Below, piece after piece: positions 1-7,610 of a DNA stretch of 52,014 nt. The stretch spans positions 1 through 52,014 of the forward strand of contig CBFDCQ010000014.1 in NCBI GenBank assembly GCA_965603355.1, read 5' to 3'. Position 1 is the first letter of the stretch, and each line of letters starts with the position of its first letter. Below the pieces are notes generated by a model that saw nothing but the letters and a program-made list of their open reading frames with translations, was not told where the DNA came from and ran no database searches. Made by a program: the position numbers and the translations under genes. Origin of the DNA: CBFDCQ01 sp965603355 (GTDB lineage Bacteria > Hydrogenedentota > CAZGCA01 > CBFDCQ01).

Positions 1-41
1 GGAGGACATTTCTAATGCGTTAACATAGAGGACATTTCTAA
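1..41. repeat. Two direct copies of a 14-bp motif, possible IS end
   Basis: The motif GAGGACATTTCTAA occurs at 2-15 and again at 28-41, a 26-bp period, right at the window edge. Short repeated blocks of this kind are found inside the ends of some insertion sequences of the IS21/IS481 type, so an IS may end just here with its body outside the window. No transposase can be seen to support this, so the assignment is inference. Confidence 0.4.
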
Positions 42-105
42 AGAGTCTTGACAGGAGTTTCTGCTGCTTCCCGCCGCAAACCCTTCCTGTGAGCCGGCTT
101 TTCCA

Positions 106-135
106 TTGCTAGGACGACATCGAACCCGGTATAAT
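106..135 (+). promoter_or_regulatory. Candidate sigma70-type promoter of the 164-796 gene
   Basis: TTGCTA at 106-111 and a perfect TATAAT at 130-135 are separated by 18 bp, about 30 bp upstream of the start codon at 164. The -10 is consensus and the -35 matches at four of six positions. Confidence 0.5.
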
Positions 136-163
136 AGCTCCCGGGGCAGAGGGAAATCGCACA

Positions 164-796
164 ATGGCAACACGGGAAGTGTGGATCGAGCGCAAAAGCA
201 CCGCCAAGACTCGATATTGCGCGTTCGCACGAGCCGATGGTGACATTTTCGCCGTAGCTAGACGAAGAGTGCGGTTCCTCAACTTAGCGACCCTGGCACC
301 CGCGGTCTTCTTTTGCGCACTGTTCGTCCTTGGGTTCGCGAAGGCAAACCTTCCCATGTTGCTCACAGCACCCCTCATACCCTCAGTCTTTGCGATTATG
401 CAAACCGCAGCTCAATCAAGGGTCGCGATCGAGTATCGTGGCAACGACGGTCTTGACTGCACCGTAAGGCACAATCGCATCACCTTTTCTAGACCGTCAT
501 CCTTCCGGGTGGAAATCCCGGAGAGCAGCGTAGACATAGCGCTCCGTTTCTCTCGCAAAGGCGACGCTACTGTCAAGATCTCCGGCGAAACCGCTCTTAC
601 TGTAAAACCGAGACGAGCGCGGGGGCAGGTGGTCCGTCCGAGGTCGCTTCACCTGGATTTCAAGGATCAGGCCGGTCGAACCGCTGCGCTCGATCAATCC
701 CCGGAACAACGTCGCATGTACCGGCTGGTCTACGACGAGGAATTCACGCCCGAATGGCTCCTCTTCATTATGGTGGCAACCTTCCTCCTCCGCTAA
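164..796 (+). CDS. Hypothetical membrane protein
   Basis: This 210-residue protein is not recognised. After a basic N-terminal stretch of about 45 residues, a hydrophobic segment (residues about 47-65) and a second weaker one (about 70-88) suggest a membrane hairpin. A soluble, arginine-rich, probably beta-rich region follows to about residue 195, and the C-terminus ends in another short hydrophobic run (WLLFIMVATFLL). The ATG at 164 has AGAGGGA about 8 bases upstream and a consensus -10 box further up, which supports it as a real gene. It stands alone between the window edge and the tRNA-Val gene. The function is unknown; a membrane-anchored PH-like domain is conceivable but not demonstrated. 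Confidence 0.6.
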   Translation: MATREVWIERKSTAKTRYCAFARADGDIFAVARRRVRFLNLATLAPAVFFCALFVLGFAKANLPMLLTAPLIPSVFAIMQTAAQSRVAIEYRGNDGLDCTVRHNRITFSRPSSFRVEIPESSVDIALRFSRKGDATVKISGETALTVKPRRARGQVVRPRSLHLDFKDQAGRTAALDQSPEQRRMYRLVYDEEFTPEWLLFIMVATFLLR

Positions 797-810
797 CCCG
801 ATTCGCCCTG

Positions 811-834
811 TAGGGGCGGTTCGCGAACCGCCCG
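811..834. repeat. REP-like palindrome, copy 1
   Basis: A perfect 20-nt palindrome (814-833, core GGTTCGCGAACC) is preceded by TGTA. It shares the GTAGGGGCG arm with the palindromes at 20567-20594 and 43389-43416. It could fold in RNA as a hairpin after the 164-796 gene, but no T-run follows, so a dispersed intergenic repeat is the better description. Confidence 0.65.
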
Positions 835-852
835 CAGGCCACGGAGAAAGGC

Positions 853-881
853 TTGAACTTCCGGCGAAGGTTTGATAAACT
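853..881 (+). promoter_or_regulatory. Candidate promoter of tRNA-Val
   Basis: TTGAAC (853-858) and TAAACT (876-881) are 17 bp apart and end 8 bp before the mature tRNA 5' end at 890. Each hexamer matches consensus at four positions. The placement is right for a tRNA gene but the boxes are weak. Confidence 0.4.
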
Positions 882-889
882 ATAGGCGC

Positions 890-966
890 GGGCGATTAGC
901 TCAGTTGGTTAGAGCGCTGTCTTCACATGGCAGAAGTCACAGGTTCGAGTCCTGTATCGCCCACCA
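890..966 (+). tRNA. tRNA-Val (anticodon CAC)
   Basis: A full cloverleaf can be read: acceptor stem GGGCGAT pairing with ATCGCCC (956-962), a D-arm with GCTC/GAGC, and an anticodon arm CTGTC-TTCACAT-GGCAG. The T-arm is ACAGG-TTCGAGT-CCTGT, followed by discriminator A and an encoded CCA. Loop position 34-36 is CAC, which decodes the valine codon GUG. The part from 931 onward is repeated at 3616-3670, and anticodon-arm sequence recurs at 5674-5686 and 12402-12451, so this gene appears to be an integration target. Confidence 0.93.
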
Positions 967-985
967 TTGGTATCATTGAACTTAC
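931..985 (+). repeat. Direct repeat A (tRNA 3' end plus 19 bp), left copy
   Basis: These 55 bases cover the end of the anticodon arm, the variable loop, T-arm, acceptor strand and CCA of tRNA-Val plus 19 bases downstream. They match 3616-3670 at 54 of 55 positions (difference at 979 versus 3664). Short direct repeats of a tRNA 3' end are what site-specific integration into a tRNA gene leaves behind, so this is a candidate att site. No integrase is visible between the copies. Confidence 0.75.
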
Positions 986-1216
986 CTCTTTTCGGCACGT
1001 CACCCGTCGTCACCGATTACCCCCTTACTTGGCAATGTGCGCAACTTACGCGCCAAATGGTCTATACTATTGCCTGGAACATCCGCCGACACAGCAGAAA
1101 AAGCGATTGTGGCGCGTTTCTTGTCCACAAAATGTCCGCCTCAGGGGTCTACATGGGTGAAGGCAATGCATTGCGTGTGAGGCAACCGGCGCCGAACTCG
1201 AAGGAAAGGGGCAACG
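986..1216. other. Non-coding leader before the ECF sigma gene
   Basis: No convincing gene was found here. TATACT at 1063-1068 resembles a -10 box, but no -35 box lies at the right distance. The arms TTGGC (about 1029) and GCCAA (about 1052) form a loose inverted repeat that might be an operator. The sigma factor may drive its own promoter here, but no specific ECF motif could be assigned. Confidence 0.35.
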
Positions 1217-1759
1217 TTGAACAGGATTCACCGCAACTACGGAACCCTGATCGGACCGATCGAAGACAAGATGATCCGGTCCATCTGGCGGGTCGTGCGG
1301 GATCCGGATGATGCCGAGGAGGCGTTCCAGGAAGCTCTAGCGACTATCTGGAAGCGGTTGGGCAAGATCGGCCGTCACCCAAATCCGCACGCGCTGATCC
1401 TGAGAATCTGCATCAATGCCGCTTACGACGTGTTGCACAGGAAAATCCGCCGGCGGTGGCGCGAGGAGCTCAAAGCCGTCCCTACGGAGATTCCCGATCC
1501 GAGACCCTCTCCAGCGGAGCGTCTCTCCGGACAGGAGGAACGGGCGGAGATCATTCGCGCGATACGTCAACTGCCGCGAAAACAGGCTGATGCGGCACTG
1601 ATGCGCTTTGTGCAGGAGCTGTCCTACCAGGAAATTGCGCAGGCACTGGGCTGCAGCGAGGTAACGGTGCGAACGCATATTGCTCGTGCCCGCACACGCC
1701 TCTCCAAGCTCCTGGCCCACCTTGCACCACATTCACCCAAGGAGGCGATGAACAGATGA
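1217..1759 (+). CDS. ECF-type RNA polymerase sigma factor
   Basis: The 180-residue protein has the two domains of an extracytoplasmic-function sigma factor. Region 2 (residues about 20-75) contains DDAEEAFQEALATIWK, the -10 recognition and core-binding helix. Region 4 (about 118-170) contains the helix-turn-helix LSYQEIAQALGCSEVTVRTH, which reads the -35 element. The start is a TTG at 1217 preceded by GGAAAGGGG; the next in-frame ATG would cut into region 2. The stop overlaps the start of the next gene by four bases (ATGA), so the two are translationally coupled as in sigma/anti-sigma pairs. It lies inside the segment bounded by the tRNA-derived repeats. The regulon is unknown. Confidence 0.88.
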   Translation: MNRIHRNYGTLIGPIEDKMIRSIWRVVRDPDDAEEAFQEALATIWKRLGKIGRHPNPHALILRICINAAYDVLHRKIRRRWREELKAVPTEIPDPRPSPAERLSGQEERAEIIRAIRQLPRKQADAALMRFVQELSYQEIAQALGCSEVTVRTHIARARTRLSKLLAHLAPHSPKEAMNR

Positions 1760-3519
1760 GTAAGAACGATAGAGACCATGCGATGGACAGTTTTTTGAAG
1801 GAACGATTGGACACGGAAGTACCGCCGGAAGTGGATGCCCGGCTGCGTCAGCATTTGGCGGCCTTCCGCGAGCGGATGGAGTCGCGTGAATCCACTCGGG
1901 AACGTCGGCGCCGAATTCTATTCGTCCCGCGTTGGCGCGTGGCTGTCAGGTATGCCATACCAGCGGCTGTCCTGCTCCTGGCAGCACTGATGTTCTGGCC
2001 AAGGCCGGGTGCTAAGAAAGGACCCTTGGCGTTTGCCGATGTGCTTGAGCAGCTTCGCGAGTTCCGGCCGTACGCCTGTACCCAGACCTGGCTATACGAT
2101 GGTAGGGAGCCTTATAGTTCGCGACTCATGCGGGACAGCCTCACACGCGCACGGGTGGAGCACGACGACGGTCGCATTACGGTTGGTGACAAGTCCCAAG
2201 AACCTATTAAGACCCTGGTTCTCATGCCGGAGAAAAAGCGTGCCATAGAGAGGACGTATTTGGGCGTAGGGCCTGCCAAGGATCACGACATTTTGCGAAC
2301 AGTGGGCGGCATGCGCAACGGTACCGCCGAGAACCTCGGCATGAAAAGGGTCGAGGGCCGGCTGGCGCAAGGTTTCCACAGACCGCACGAAGTCAACGAC
2401 TACACAATATGGGTCGATCCAGAGACGGGTCTGCCGATCCGTGTCGAACTTCGCCAGGACAGAGTCGGAAGAACGAGTATCACGAGTGATTTCGAATGGG
2501 ATATCGAGCTCGACGAGTCGCTTTTCAGCACGACGGCACCCGAGGGATACACAGTTCAAGAAGTGGTGGTTAAGGACGGCGTTATTGCGACCGAAGAGCA
2601 CGTCGTCGAAGGGCTTCGCGCCATCGCGAGCCTTCAGGACGGCAACTTCCCTTCCGCAACTGATTTTCGTGAACTGCAACACGGGTTTAAGAGATATGTA
2701 GAGCGCATCGGGCTCTCCGCTTCAGAAGAAGAGATCGAGTCGCTCCGCACCAGTGTGAGGCGGGCTCTGGAATACATCAAGTTTCTCAAACGCGTCTACA
2801 AAGTCCGCGAGCTCCGTTATGTCGGCGACGGCGTGGAGCTTGGCGATGCGGAATCCCCGGTTATCTGGTGGCTGTTCAGGGCGTCAGACACGTACCGGGT
2901 TGTGTACGGCGACCTGAGCGTCCGCGACGTGCCCCCTGAAGATCTGCCGGACTTCTCCGGGGACCAGTATTCGGATCTTCTTGTTCAGGCGCCTAGCGAC
3001 TTCCTCCCTTATGTCTGCACTTACACAGTCAAAGACGAGGGGATACCTGAGGAGACGTATCGTCTCATGCGTTGGAGCCTCTCGCGGCGGCGCGAGGTCA
3101 TGCCTGACGGCACTATCACCGTGGTTGACCTCTCCCAGAGCCCGATTAAAACCCTCGAGCTCATTCCTGGCGAGAAACGAGCTGTCGAGACGAGTCTTAT
3201 CGGCAGAGGACCTGCGCAAGATCCCGATATGTTGCAGATGGCGAGGGACGCGCAGGGCGGGCCACGGGAGAATCTCGGCCTGCGCGTGGTCGAAGGACGC
3301 GAGGCTCAAGGATACCGGAAGGTTGGTCCAGGAGACGATATTACGTTCTGGATCGACGAAGAGACTGAACTTCCGCTCCGTATCGAGATCGTCCACGCTG
3401 GGACAGGAAGACAGATTATCATGAGCGAGTTCGAGTGCGACATCGAGCTCGACGAGTCGCTCTTCAGCACGACAGCCCCTGAAGGATATGCGGTGGAGAG
3501 GATTGAAGAGGAGGAATAG
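1756..3519 (+). CDS. Putative membrane-anchored anti-sigma partner with duplicated LolA/RseB-like domain
   Basis: This 587-residue protein is coupled to the ECF sigma gene by an ATGA overlap, with GGAGG 10 bases before its ATG. A charged cytoplasmic N-terminus (1-60) is followed by one transmembrane helix (about 62-82), then two homologous exported domains (about 93-275 and 393-587). Both copies carry PIKTL, a GPA-QD/KD segment, ENLG, VEGR-AQG, and end in an almost identical block around ELDESLFSTTAPEGY. The domain resembles the beta-sheet folds of LolA, LolB and RseB, which bind lipid or sense envelope stress; this is inference from pattern and context. No zinc-binding HxxxCxxC anti-sigma motif is present at the N-terminus, so direct sigma binding is not proven. 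Confidence 0.65.
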   Translation: MSKNDRDHAMDSFLKERLDTEVPPEVDARLRQHLAAFRERMESRESTRERRRRILFVPRWRVAVRYAIPAAVLLLAALMFWPRPGAKKGPLAFADVLEQLREFRPYACTQTWLYDGREPYSSRLMRDSLTRARVEHDDGRITVGDKSQEPIKTLVLMPEKKRAIERTYLGVGPAKDHDILRTVGGMRNGTAENLGMKRVEGRLAQGFHRPHEVNDYTIWVDPETGLPIRVELRQDRVGRTSITSDFEWDIELDESLFSTTAPEGYTVQEVVVKDGVIATEEHVVEGLRAIASLQDGNFPSATDFRELQHGFKRYVERIGLSASEEEIESLRTSVRRALEYIKFLKRVYKVRELRYVGDGVELGDAESPVIWWLFRASDTYRVVYGDLSVRDVPPEDLPDFSGDQYSDLLVQAPSDFLPYVCTYTVKDEGIPEETYRLMRWSLSRRREVMPDGTITVVDLSQSPIKTLELIPGEKRAVETSLIGRGPAQDPDMLQMARDAQGGPRENLGLRVVEGREAQGYRKVGPGDDITFWIDEETELPLRIEIVHAGTGRQIIMSEFECDIELDESLFSTTAPEGYAVERIEEEE

Positions 3520-3548
3520 GAGACAACCGATCCTCTTCAGAATCGGCC

Positions 3549-3579
3549 GGGGGGAACATCCCGTGTGGATGTTCCCCCC
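3549..3579 (+). terminator. GC-rich hairpin after the sigma/anti-sigma pair
   Basis: GGGGGGAACATCC (3549-3561) pairs perfectly with GGATGTTCCCCCC (3567-3579) around a 5-base loop, 30 bp after the stop codon. It should fold very stably at the end of the transcript. No T-run follows, so it may be an RNA-stabilising or weak terminator hairpin rather than a classical intrinsic terminator. Confidence 0.5.
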
Positions 3580-3615
3580 GTCACCCCTTGATTACGGGCC
3601 CTCAGCATGGGCCTC

Positions 3616-3670
3616 CAGAAGTCACAGGTTCGAGTCCTGTATCGCCCACCATTGGTATCATTGGACTTAC
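3616..3670 (+). repeat. Direct repeat A, right copy (orphan tRNA-Val 3' end)
   Basis: It is identical to 931-985 except at 3664. It includes the T-arm, the acceptor 3' strand, CCA and 19 bp of downstream sequence, but the 5' half of the tRNA is missing, so it cannot encode a tRNA. It closes a segment of about 2.7 kb that starts at the intact tRNA and contains only the sigma/anti-sigma pair. A small 7-bp hairpin (CAGGCTG/CAGCCTG) follows at about 3706-3735, at the end of the converging gene. Confidence 0.75.
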
Positions 3671-3751
3671 GTCATGTTTTCTCCCCGCATCCCCAAACAG
3701 AGACAGGCTGCTGCTAGCTGCTATTCCCAGCCTGCAGCTATTCCTCTGGAT

Positions 3752-5200
3752 TCACGAAGAGCGTTGTGCGAAAACCTTCCTGCGACGCACCACCACAAGC
3801 CCCGCTAGCAAGAACACAGCGGTAAGGAGAATCAGTCCGGTGAAGTTGGTCGTTGGCAGCGCCGGCCAGCTCTCCGGGTCGGTGGGATCGGTACCGAATG
3901 CCACTTCCCTCCCATCCGAGATACCGTCGCCGTCAGTGTCCGGGTTGTTCGGATCGGTACCCGTATCAGTAGGCGAGACGTACACACCCGTGTTGGTCTC
4001 AACAACGTCCCGCAGCCCATCACCGTCGGAATCGACCAGGAACTCGCAACTGGGACCACCATAACCACCTTCCGCTATGGCATCAGCGAAGGTACCAGTG
4101 AATCCCATGTACCTAGTACGATAATTGGGCCAGTTTTCGCCATATTCTACATGCCAAACCGTAGCGCTGAGCATATCCTCGGTAAGTTCAGGAATGACCG
4201 CCGGTATCTCCTCCCAGGTCCACATCTCAACGTACCAAATGTTCAGATGAACTGGATCCGTGGGTTCACCATTAATATAAAGTGTGAGGTTGAGTGGATC
4301 GCCGACACCCGCATCGGTCGGGTAAAGCGCCACGCACAACTCCCCGTAGTACACGGTTACGCCGCGCCCTTCCAGGATGGGAATGTCAGTATCTATGGTA
4401 TCCTGGCTCAGTGGGTTCCACAGCAGCCTCACGACATCCCCGGTGTCGATACCCGCATTCGCCACAAGAGCACTGACGTCCGAAATTTGGTTGCCGGAGA
4501 GGTTGAGCCACGTCAGGCTGGTCAACCCGCTCAACGGACTCGCGTCGGAAATTTGGTTCTCCCAGAGCCAGAGCTCTGTCAGACTGGTCAACCCGCTCAA
4601 CGCTCCCACATCGGAAATCTGGTTGCCTCCCAGTTCGAGCTCCGTCAGACCGGTCAACCCGCTCAACGGACTCACGTCGGAAATCTGGTTCTCCCAGACC
4701 CAGAGCGTCGTCAGGCTGGTCAACCCGCTCAACGGACTCAAGTCCGAAACGTCGTTGCATGCGAGGTAGAGGCGCGTCAAACTGGTCAACCCGCTCAACG
4801 GACTCAAGTCGGAAACTGGGTTGCCGTTGAGATTGATCGTGCTCAGGTTGGTCAACCCGCTCAACGGACTCAAGTCGGAGATTTGATTGTGCCCGAAAAC
4901 GAGCTCCGTCAGGCCGGTCAACCCGCTCAACGGACTCAAGTCCGAAATTGGGTTCCCCCAGAGGGCGAGCACCGTCAAGTCCACTGCATACTCAAGACCC
5001 GTCAAGTCCGTGATTCCACGGTCGCTCGCATCTAGATTCGTCAGCCCGATGAGATCCGTGTCTTCAATGTCGCCTGTCGGTATACCGATGGCGTCGCGAA
5101 TTACCGCTTCAACGTTCGGGTCGGGGAACGTCACGACATCGCCAAATGCCGTACTACAAACTGCGATGGCAACTGCAAACAGAAACGCGTATCTCTTCAT
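3752..5200 (-). CDS. Secreted leucine-rich-repeat protein with TSP3 calcium repeats and a C-terminal anchor
   Basis: The 482-residue product starts with a signal peptide (MKRYAFLFAVAIAV...STAFG, cleavage near 20). Residues about 60-255 hold eight 22-residue internalin-type leucine-rich repeats of the pattern ISDLSPLSGLT-LT-L-L--N. A region without a recognised family (about 255-385) follows, then DSDGDGLRD and DTDGDGISDG thrombospondin type-3 calcium motifs. The C-terminus has LPTTN, a hydrophobic helix and RRRK, the layout of exosortase/IPTL-CTERM or sortase-like surface-sorting tags. The start used (5200) has GGGAGG 7 bases upstream; an upstream in-frame ATG would precede the signal peptide by 13 residues. 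It is likely an adhesive or protein-binding surface protein. At DNA level the repeats are near-identical 66-bp units. Confidence 0.85.
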   Translation of the reverse strand: MKRYAFLFAVAIAVCSTAFGDVVTFPDPNVEAVIRDAIGIPTGDIEDTDLIGLTNLDASDRGITDLTGLEYAVDLTVLALWGNPISDLSPLSGLTGLTELVFGHNQISDLSPLSGLTNLSTINLNGNPVSDLSPLSGLTSLTRLYLACNDVSDLSPLSGLTSLTTLWVWENQISDVSPLSGLTGLTELELGGNQISDVGALSGLTSLTELWLWENQISDASPLSGLTSLTWLNLSGNQISDVSALVANAGIDTGDVVRLLWNPLSQDTIDTDIPILEGRGVTVYYGELCVALYPTDAGVGDPLNLTLYINGEPTDPVHLNIWYVEMWTWEEIPAVIPELTEDMLSATVWHVEYGENWPNYRTRYMGFTGTFADAIAEGGYGGPSCEFLVDSDGDGLRDVVETNTGVYVSPTDTGTDPNNPDTDGDGISDGREVAFGTDPTDPESWPALPTTNFTGLILLTAVFLLAGLVVVRRRKVFAQRSS

Positions 5201-5566
5201 GGTTCCATCCTCCCAGTTCATATACACACACCTCTCCATAGGTAAAAACAGTTCACACTCGCGTTGGTGTCAGTTCTGTGATTTAACGCATGGCAGGCAC
5301 AATCATACTGCTTAAGGAGCGCGCACTTCGGATGCAAGCGACTCATGATCCTTCGCCTCAGCGCGCCAGGATCTCAATAGCGTCAGGAACGCTACTCCTC
5401 CCCAGGGTAGCAAACGTCGGTGAGCTTGAAACGACTAGGATTCTCTTCAAACCCTCAACTCATTAAACCCCCACACTACCAGAATAGCACTAAACCCGCC
5501 AAATGTCAACAAAAATCCTTGGGCAGCGGATAATCGCAATGTACCGACTATCGCCATCCTGCCATT
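5201..5566. other. Long leader region of the LRR gene
   Basis: No gene was recognised on either strand. It contains the candidate minus-strand promoter at 5481-5509, which would give a leader of roughly 270 bases. No riboswitch or conserved RNA could be identified. Confidence 0.5.
5481..5509 (-). promoter_or_regulatory. Candidate promoter for the LRR gene
   Basis: Read on the minus strand, a perfect TTGACA (5504-5509) is followed after 17 bp by TATTCT (5481-5486). Confidence 0.5.
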
Positions 5567-5686
5567 GAGTTTGCCATTGGATTTGGCGATCATAGAGCGA
5601 CATAAACGACCTTATCTTTCCTTAAAGGCCCTTATATCGCTCTATTTCGCCTTATATCGTCTTCCCACGGCGCCTTCACATGGCAG
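5567..5686. repeat. Repeat B, left copy, with inverted-repeat core
   Basis: About 74 bp from 5567 match 12310-12392 with one substitution and one small indel, and the last 37 bp match 12381-12417 with six substitutions. The left copy has about 20 extra bases from duplication of CCTTATATCG. An internal inverted repeat pairs 5592-5605 with 5632-5645 at 13 of 14 positions around a 26-base loop. The right end (5674-5686) is identical to 921-933 of the tRNA-Val anticodon arm. With the copy at 12310 it brackets the four exported-protein genes. Confidence 0.7.
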
Positions 5687-5755
5687 GACTCATGCGAGGT
5701 TTTCAAGGTAGGGAATGCTGTCTGTGAAGTGATACACGAGGCTGTACACTTATCG

Positions 5756-7549
5756 TCAGTCGGCATTCGCGTTGGCCAGACGTTCTGTCCAGAAGGTTCT
5801 GGCTTTGTAGTGATACTTCAGGACCTCTTCCGGCTTCTCGAGTTCGGCACGTTCGATTTGGGCGATACGGGCGTTGATCCACTCGCAGAAGAACGCGGTC
5901 GATCGCCTGCTGATATGATGGCGTTCCGGCCCGATCTCCACATAGTAGGGACCAGTAGAGGCGAAACGGAAGGACGTGTTGTTGTCGGCTATCGCACGGA
6001 CAAGAAACCAGCCGGAGCGTTCGAAGCGAATACTCCCCAGCAACCCTGTCTCCGCAAACTCGTCATAGGGCACGGTTCGCTCAACGATGCCATTCTTGAT
6101 GATCTCGACCGCAGAAACCGTATCGGCACCGTCCAGGCGAGCTGTGACTTTGATTTCGAGGTAACCACCCGCGTCGGTAACAAACACATGGCCGGGAAGC
6201 TGGCCGTTGGCCCGTGCACGAAGTAGCGGCCCGTTCGTGACAAAACACCGTCCTTTGCGCAGTCCTTCCCACCATTTGGCGTATGTGAGAGGCCCGTCAA
6301 CATGCACGTACACGCGGTTATAGCCCACAGGACTCATCATTACCCCGGATGCGCTTCCCGCGCTGGGTGGAATGCGTATCCCACTGTTGAGTATATGATA
6401 GTAAAGGTCCTGACTATACAGGGCGTTGCCGAACCGGACATCATAACGTGAACCTCGCGGTCGTCCCCATGCTTCGTTGTCCAATTCGCCTTCCATCCAC
6501 ATGTGGTTGTGTGCCAGGCCGATCGAGTCACCGTACCCGTGCGCCAACGCTACCGGTACGTCCCACCAGAACGGTTTCTCGATATCGACCCACACATCCG
6601 GATATTTTCTCTTCGCTTCCTCAATGAACGCGAGGAGGGAGGGATACTCCTTCTCTGCACCCGCAATGTCTAAGGGGCGCTTCACATTGAAGTACATGAA
6701 CGCGCCACCACGACGTTCATCCTCCCCCGCCATAACGTCGCAGAAACGGGTTTCGCCGAAACGCCGAACCGGATTCACAGGGAGAGTAGCGTCAGTCCAG
6801 TGGTTTCGCTCATTCCACCAGGTTATACACGGTACGACATGCAGGTCCTCGGCCAGCATGATCAGTTCCATCTCATCCACCGGCCTATGCACGTGCAGTT
6901 CCCCGGACCACCACCCTTCTGAAACGAGATCCGCGAGTCGATCAAGTGTCGGCGAAAACTCCAGAACATCTCCGGCAGACACTTCGAACGTTCCCTGGGC
7001 GGTCGTATACTCGGGGCCACGCGCTATGACGTATTCGTACTCTCCTTCGGGCAGGCTGAATGTTGTGGGGCCGGGACAAGAGAATTGATCGTGCCACAGG
7101 GGCGGTTTCGGCAGTTGCGCCGGGTCCGGCGCAACTGCAGGGGAGAAGTTCCTGCCAAGAGTCTCAAACCAAAGGAAATCCCGTAACGAGTCGGGTAGCT
7201 CTTCCCTGAGAAGAACGCGGTCCCGATCTCGGTCAAGGGTCTCGAACATCTCCCTACCGAATTGTCTATCTTCAGCCTCGAAATCGGCCAGCACAATCCG
7301 ACTGTCATGGTCGGTATCTACAGCCTCGAAAAGAGAGATGTACCTTTCGACGAGGGCTACGGGGATGTCGGTCTTCGTCGAGCGGAGATGGAGCCGAAAC
7401 GGGATGGCTTTCCCCGAGCCCTGTTCGTTTGCACTGAATAGAACGCGACCCACATGCTCTTCACTCATCGCAGCTGTGTGCATTACCGCAAGAACCACAC
7501 CTGCGATCAAACACATCCATCTCGCGAGTAAACTTGTCTTCCTATCCAT
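5756..7549 (-). CDS. Secreted CehA/McbA-type metallohydrolase with EF-hands
   Basis: The 597-residue protein begins with a signal peptide (residues 1 to about 29). Residues about 70-115 hold two EF-hand loops (DTDHDSRIVLADFE and DRDRDRVLLREE), which bind calcium. A small beta domain precedes the catalytic part that opens with GWWSGELHVHRP (about 215). This HxH is the metal-binding signature of CehA/PHP-superfamily proteins, followed by later histidines such as AHGYGDSIGLAHNHMW. CehA itself hydrolyses carbaryl esters, but environmental homologues are mostly uncharacterised phosphoesterases or hydrolases. The start at 7549 has only a weak ribosome site. It is the last gene of the minus-strand exported-protein block, 61 bp after the lipoprotein gene. 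Confidence 0.8.
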   Translation of the reverse strand: MDRKTSLLARWMCLIAGVVLAVMHTAAMSEEHVGRVLFSANEQGSGKAIPFRLHLRSTKTDIPVALVERYISLFEAVDTDHDSRIVLADFEAEDRQFGREMFETLDRDRDRVLLREELPDSLRDFLWFETLGRNFSPAVAPDPAQLPKPPLWHDQFSCPGPTTFSLPEGEYEYVIARGPEYTTAQGTFEVSAGDVLEFSPTLDRLADLVSEGWWSGELHVHRPVDEMELIMLAEDLHVVPCITWWNERNHWTDATLPVNPVRRFGETRFCDVMAGEDERRGGAFMYFNVKRPLDIAGAEKEYPSLLAFIEEAKRKYPDVWVDIEKPFWWDVPVALAHGYGDSIGLAHNHMWMEGELDNEAWGRPRGSRYDVRFGNALYSQDLYYHILNSGIRIPPSAGSASGVMMSPVGYNRVYVHVDGPLTYAKWWEGLRKGRCFVTNGPLLRARANGQLPGHVFVTDAGGYLEIKVTARLDGADTVSAVEIIKNGIVERTVPYDEFAETGLLGSIRFERSGWFLVRAIADNNTSFRFASTGPYYVEIGPERHHISRRSTAFFCEWINARIAQIERAELEKPEEVLKYHYKARTFWTERLANANAD

Positions 7550-7610
7550 TTGCCGTCTCGTATCCTATGGTTGTAGCCTATATTCTTGCACCCGCCGGTA
7601 GCCAAAGCAT

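Noticed and set aside
811..834. Intrinsic terminator for the 164-796 gene
   Set aside because: The hairpin lacks a T-run and belongs to a dispersed palindrome family found at two other places.
3616..3653. Second complete tRNA-Val gene
   Set aside because: Only the 3' half is present; no acceptor 5' strand, D-arm or anticodon stem can be found upstream.
4490..4990. Regular 66-bp repeated units resembling a CRISPR-like array
   Set aside because: The period is an exact multiple of three and translates on the minus strand into 22-residue leucine-rich repeats, with no alternation of constant repeats and unique spacers.
4151..5035. Long open frame of 294 codons on the plus strand
   Set aside because: It is the antisense of the leucine-rich repeats; its repetitive QTGQPAQRT pattern mirrors the real gene, which has a signal peptide, ribosome site and coherent domains.
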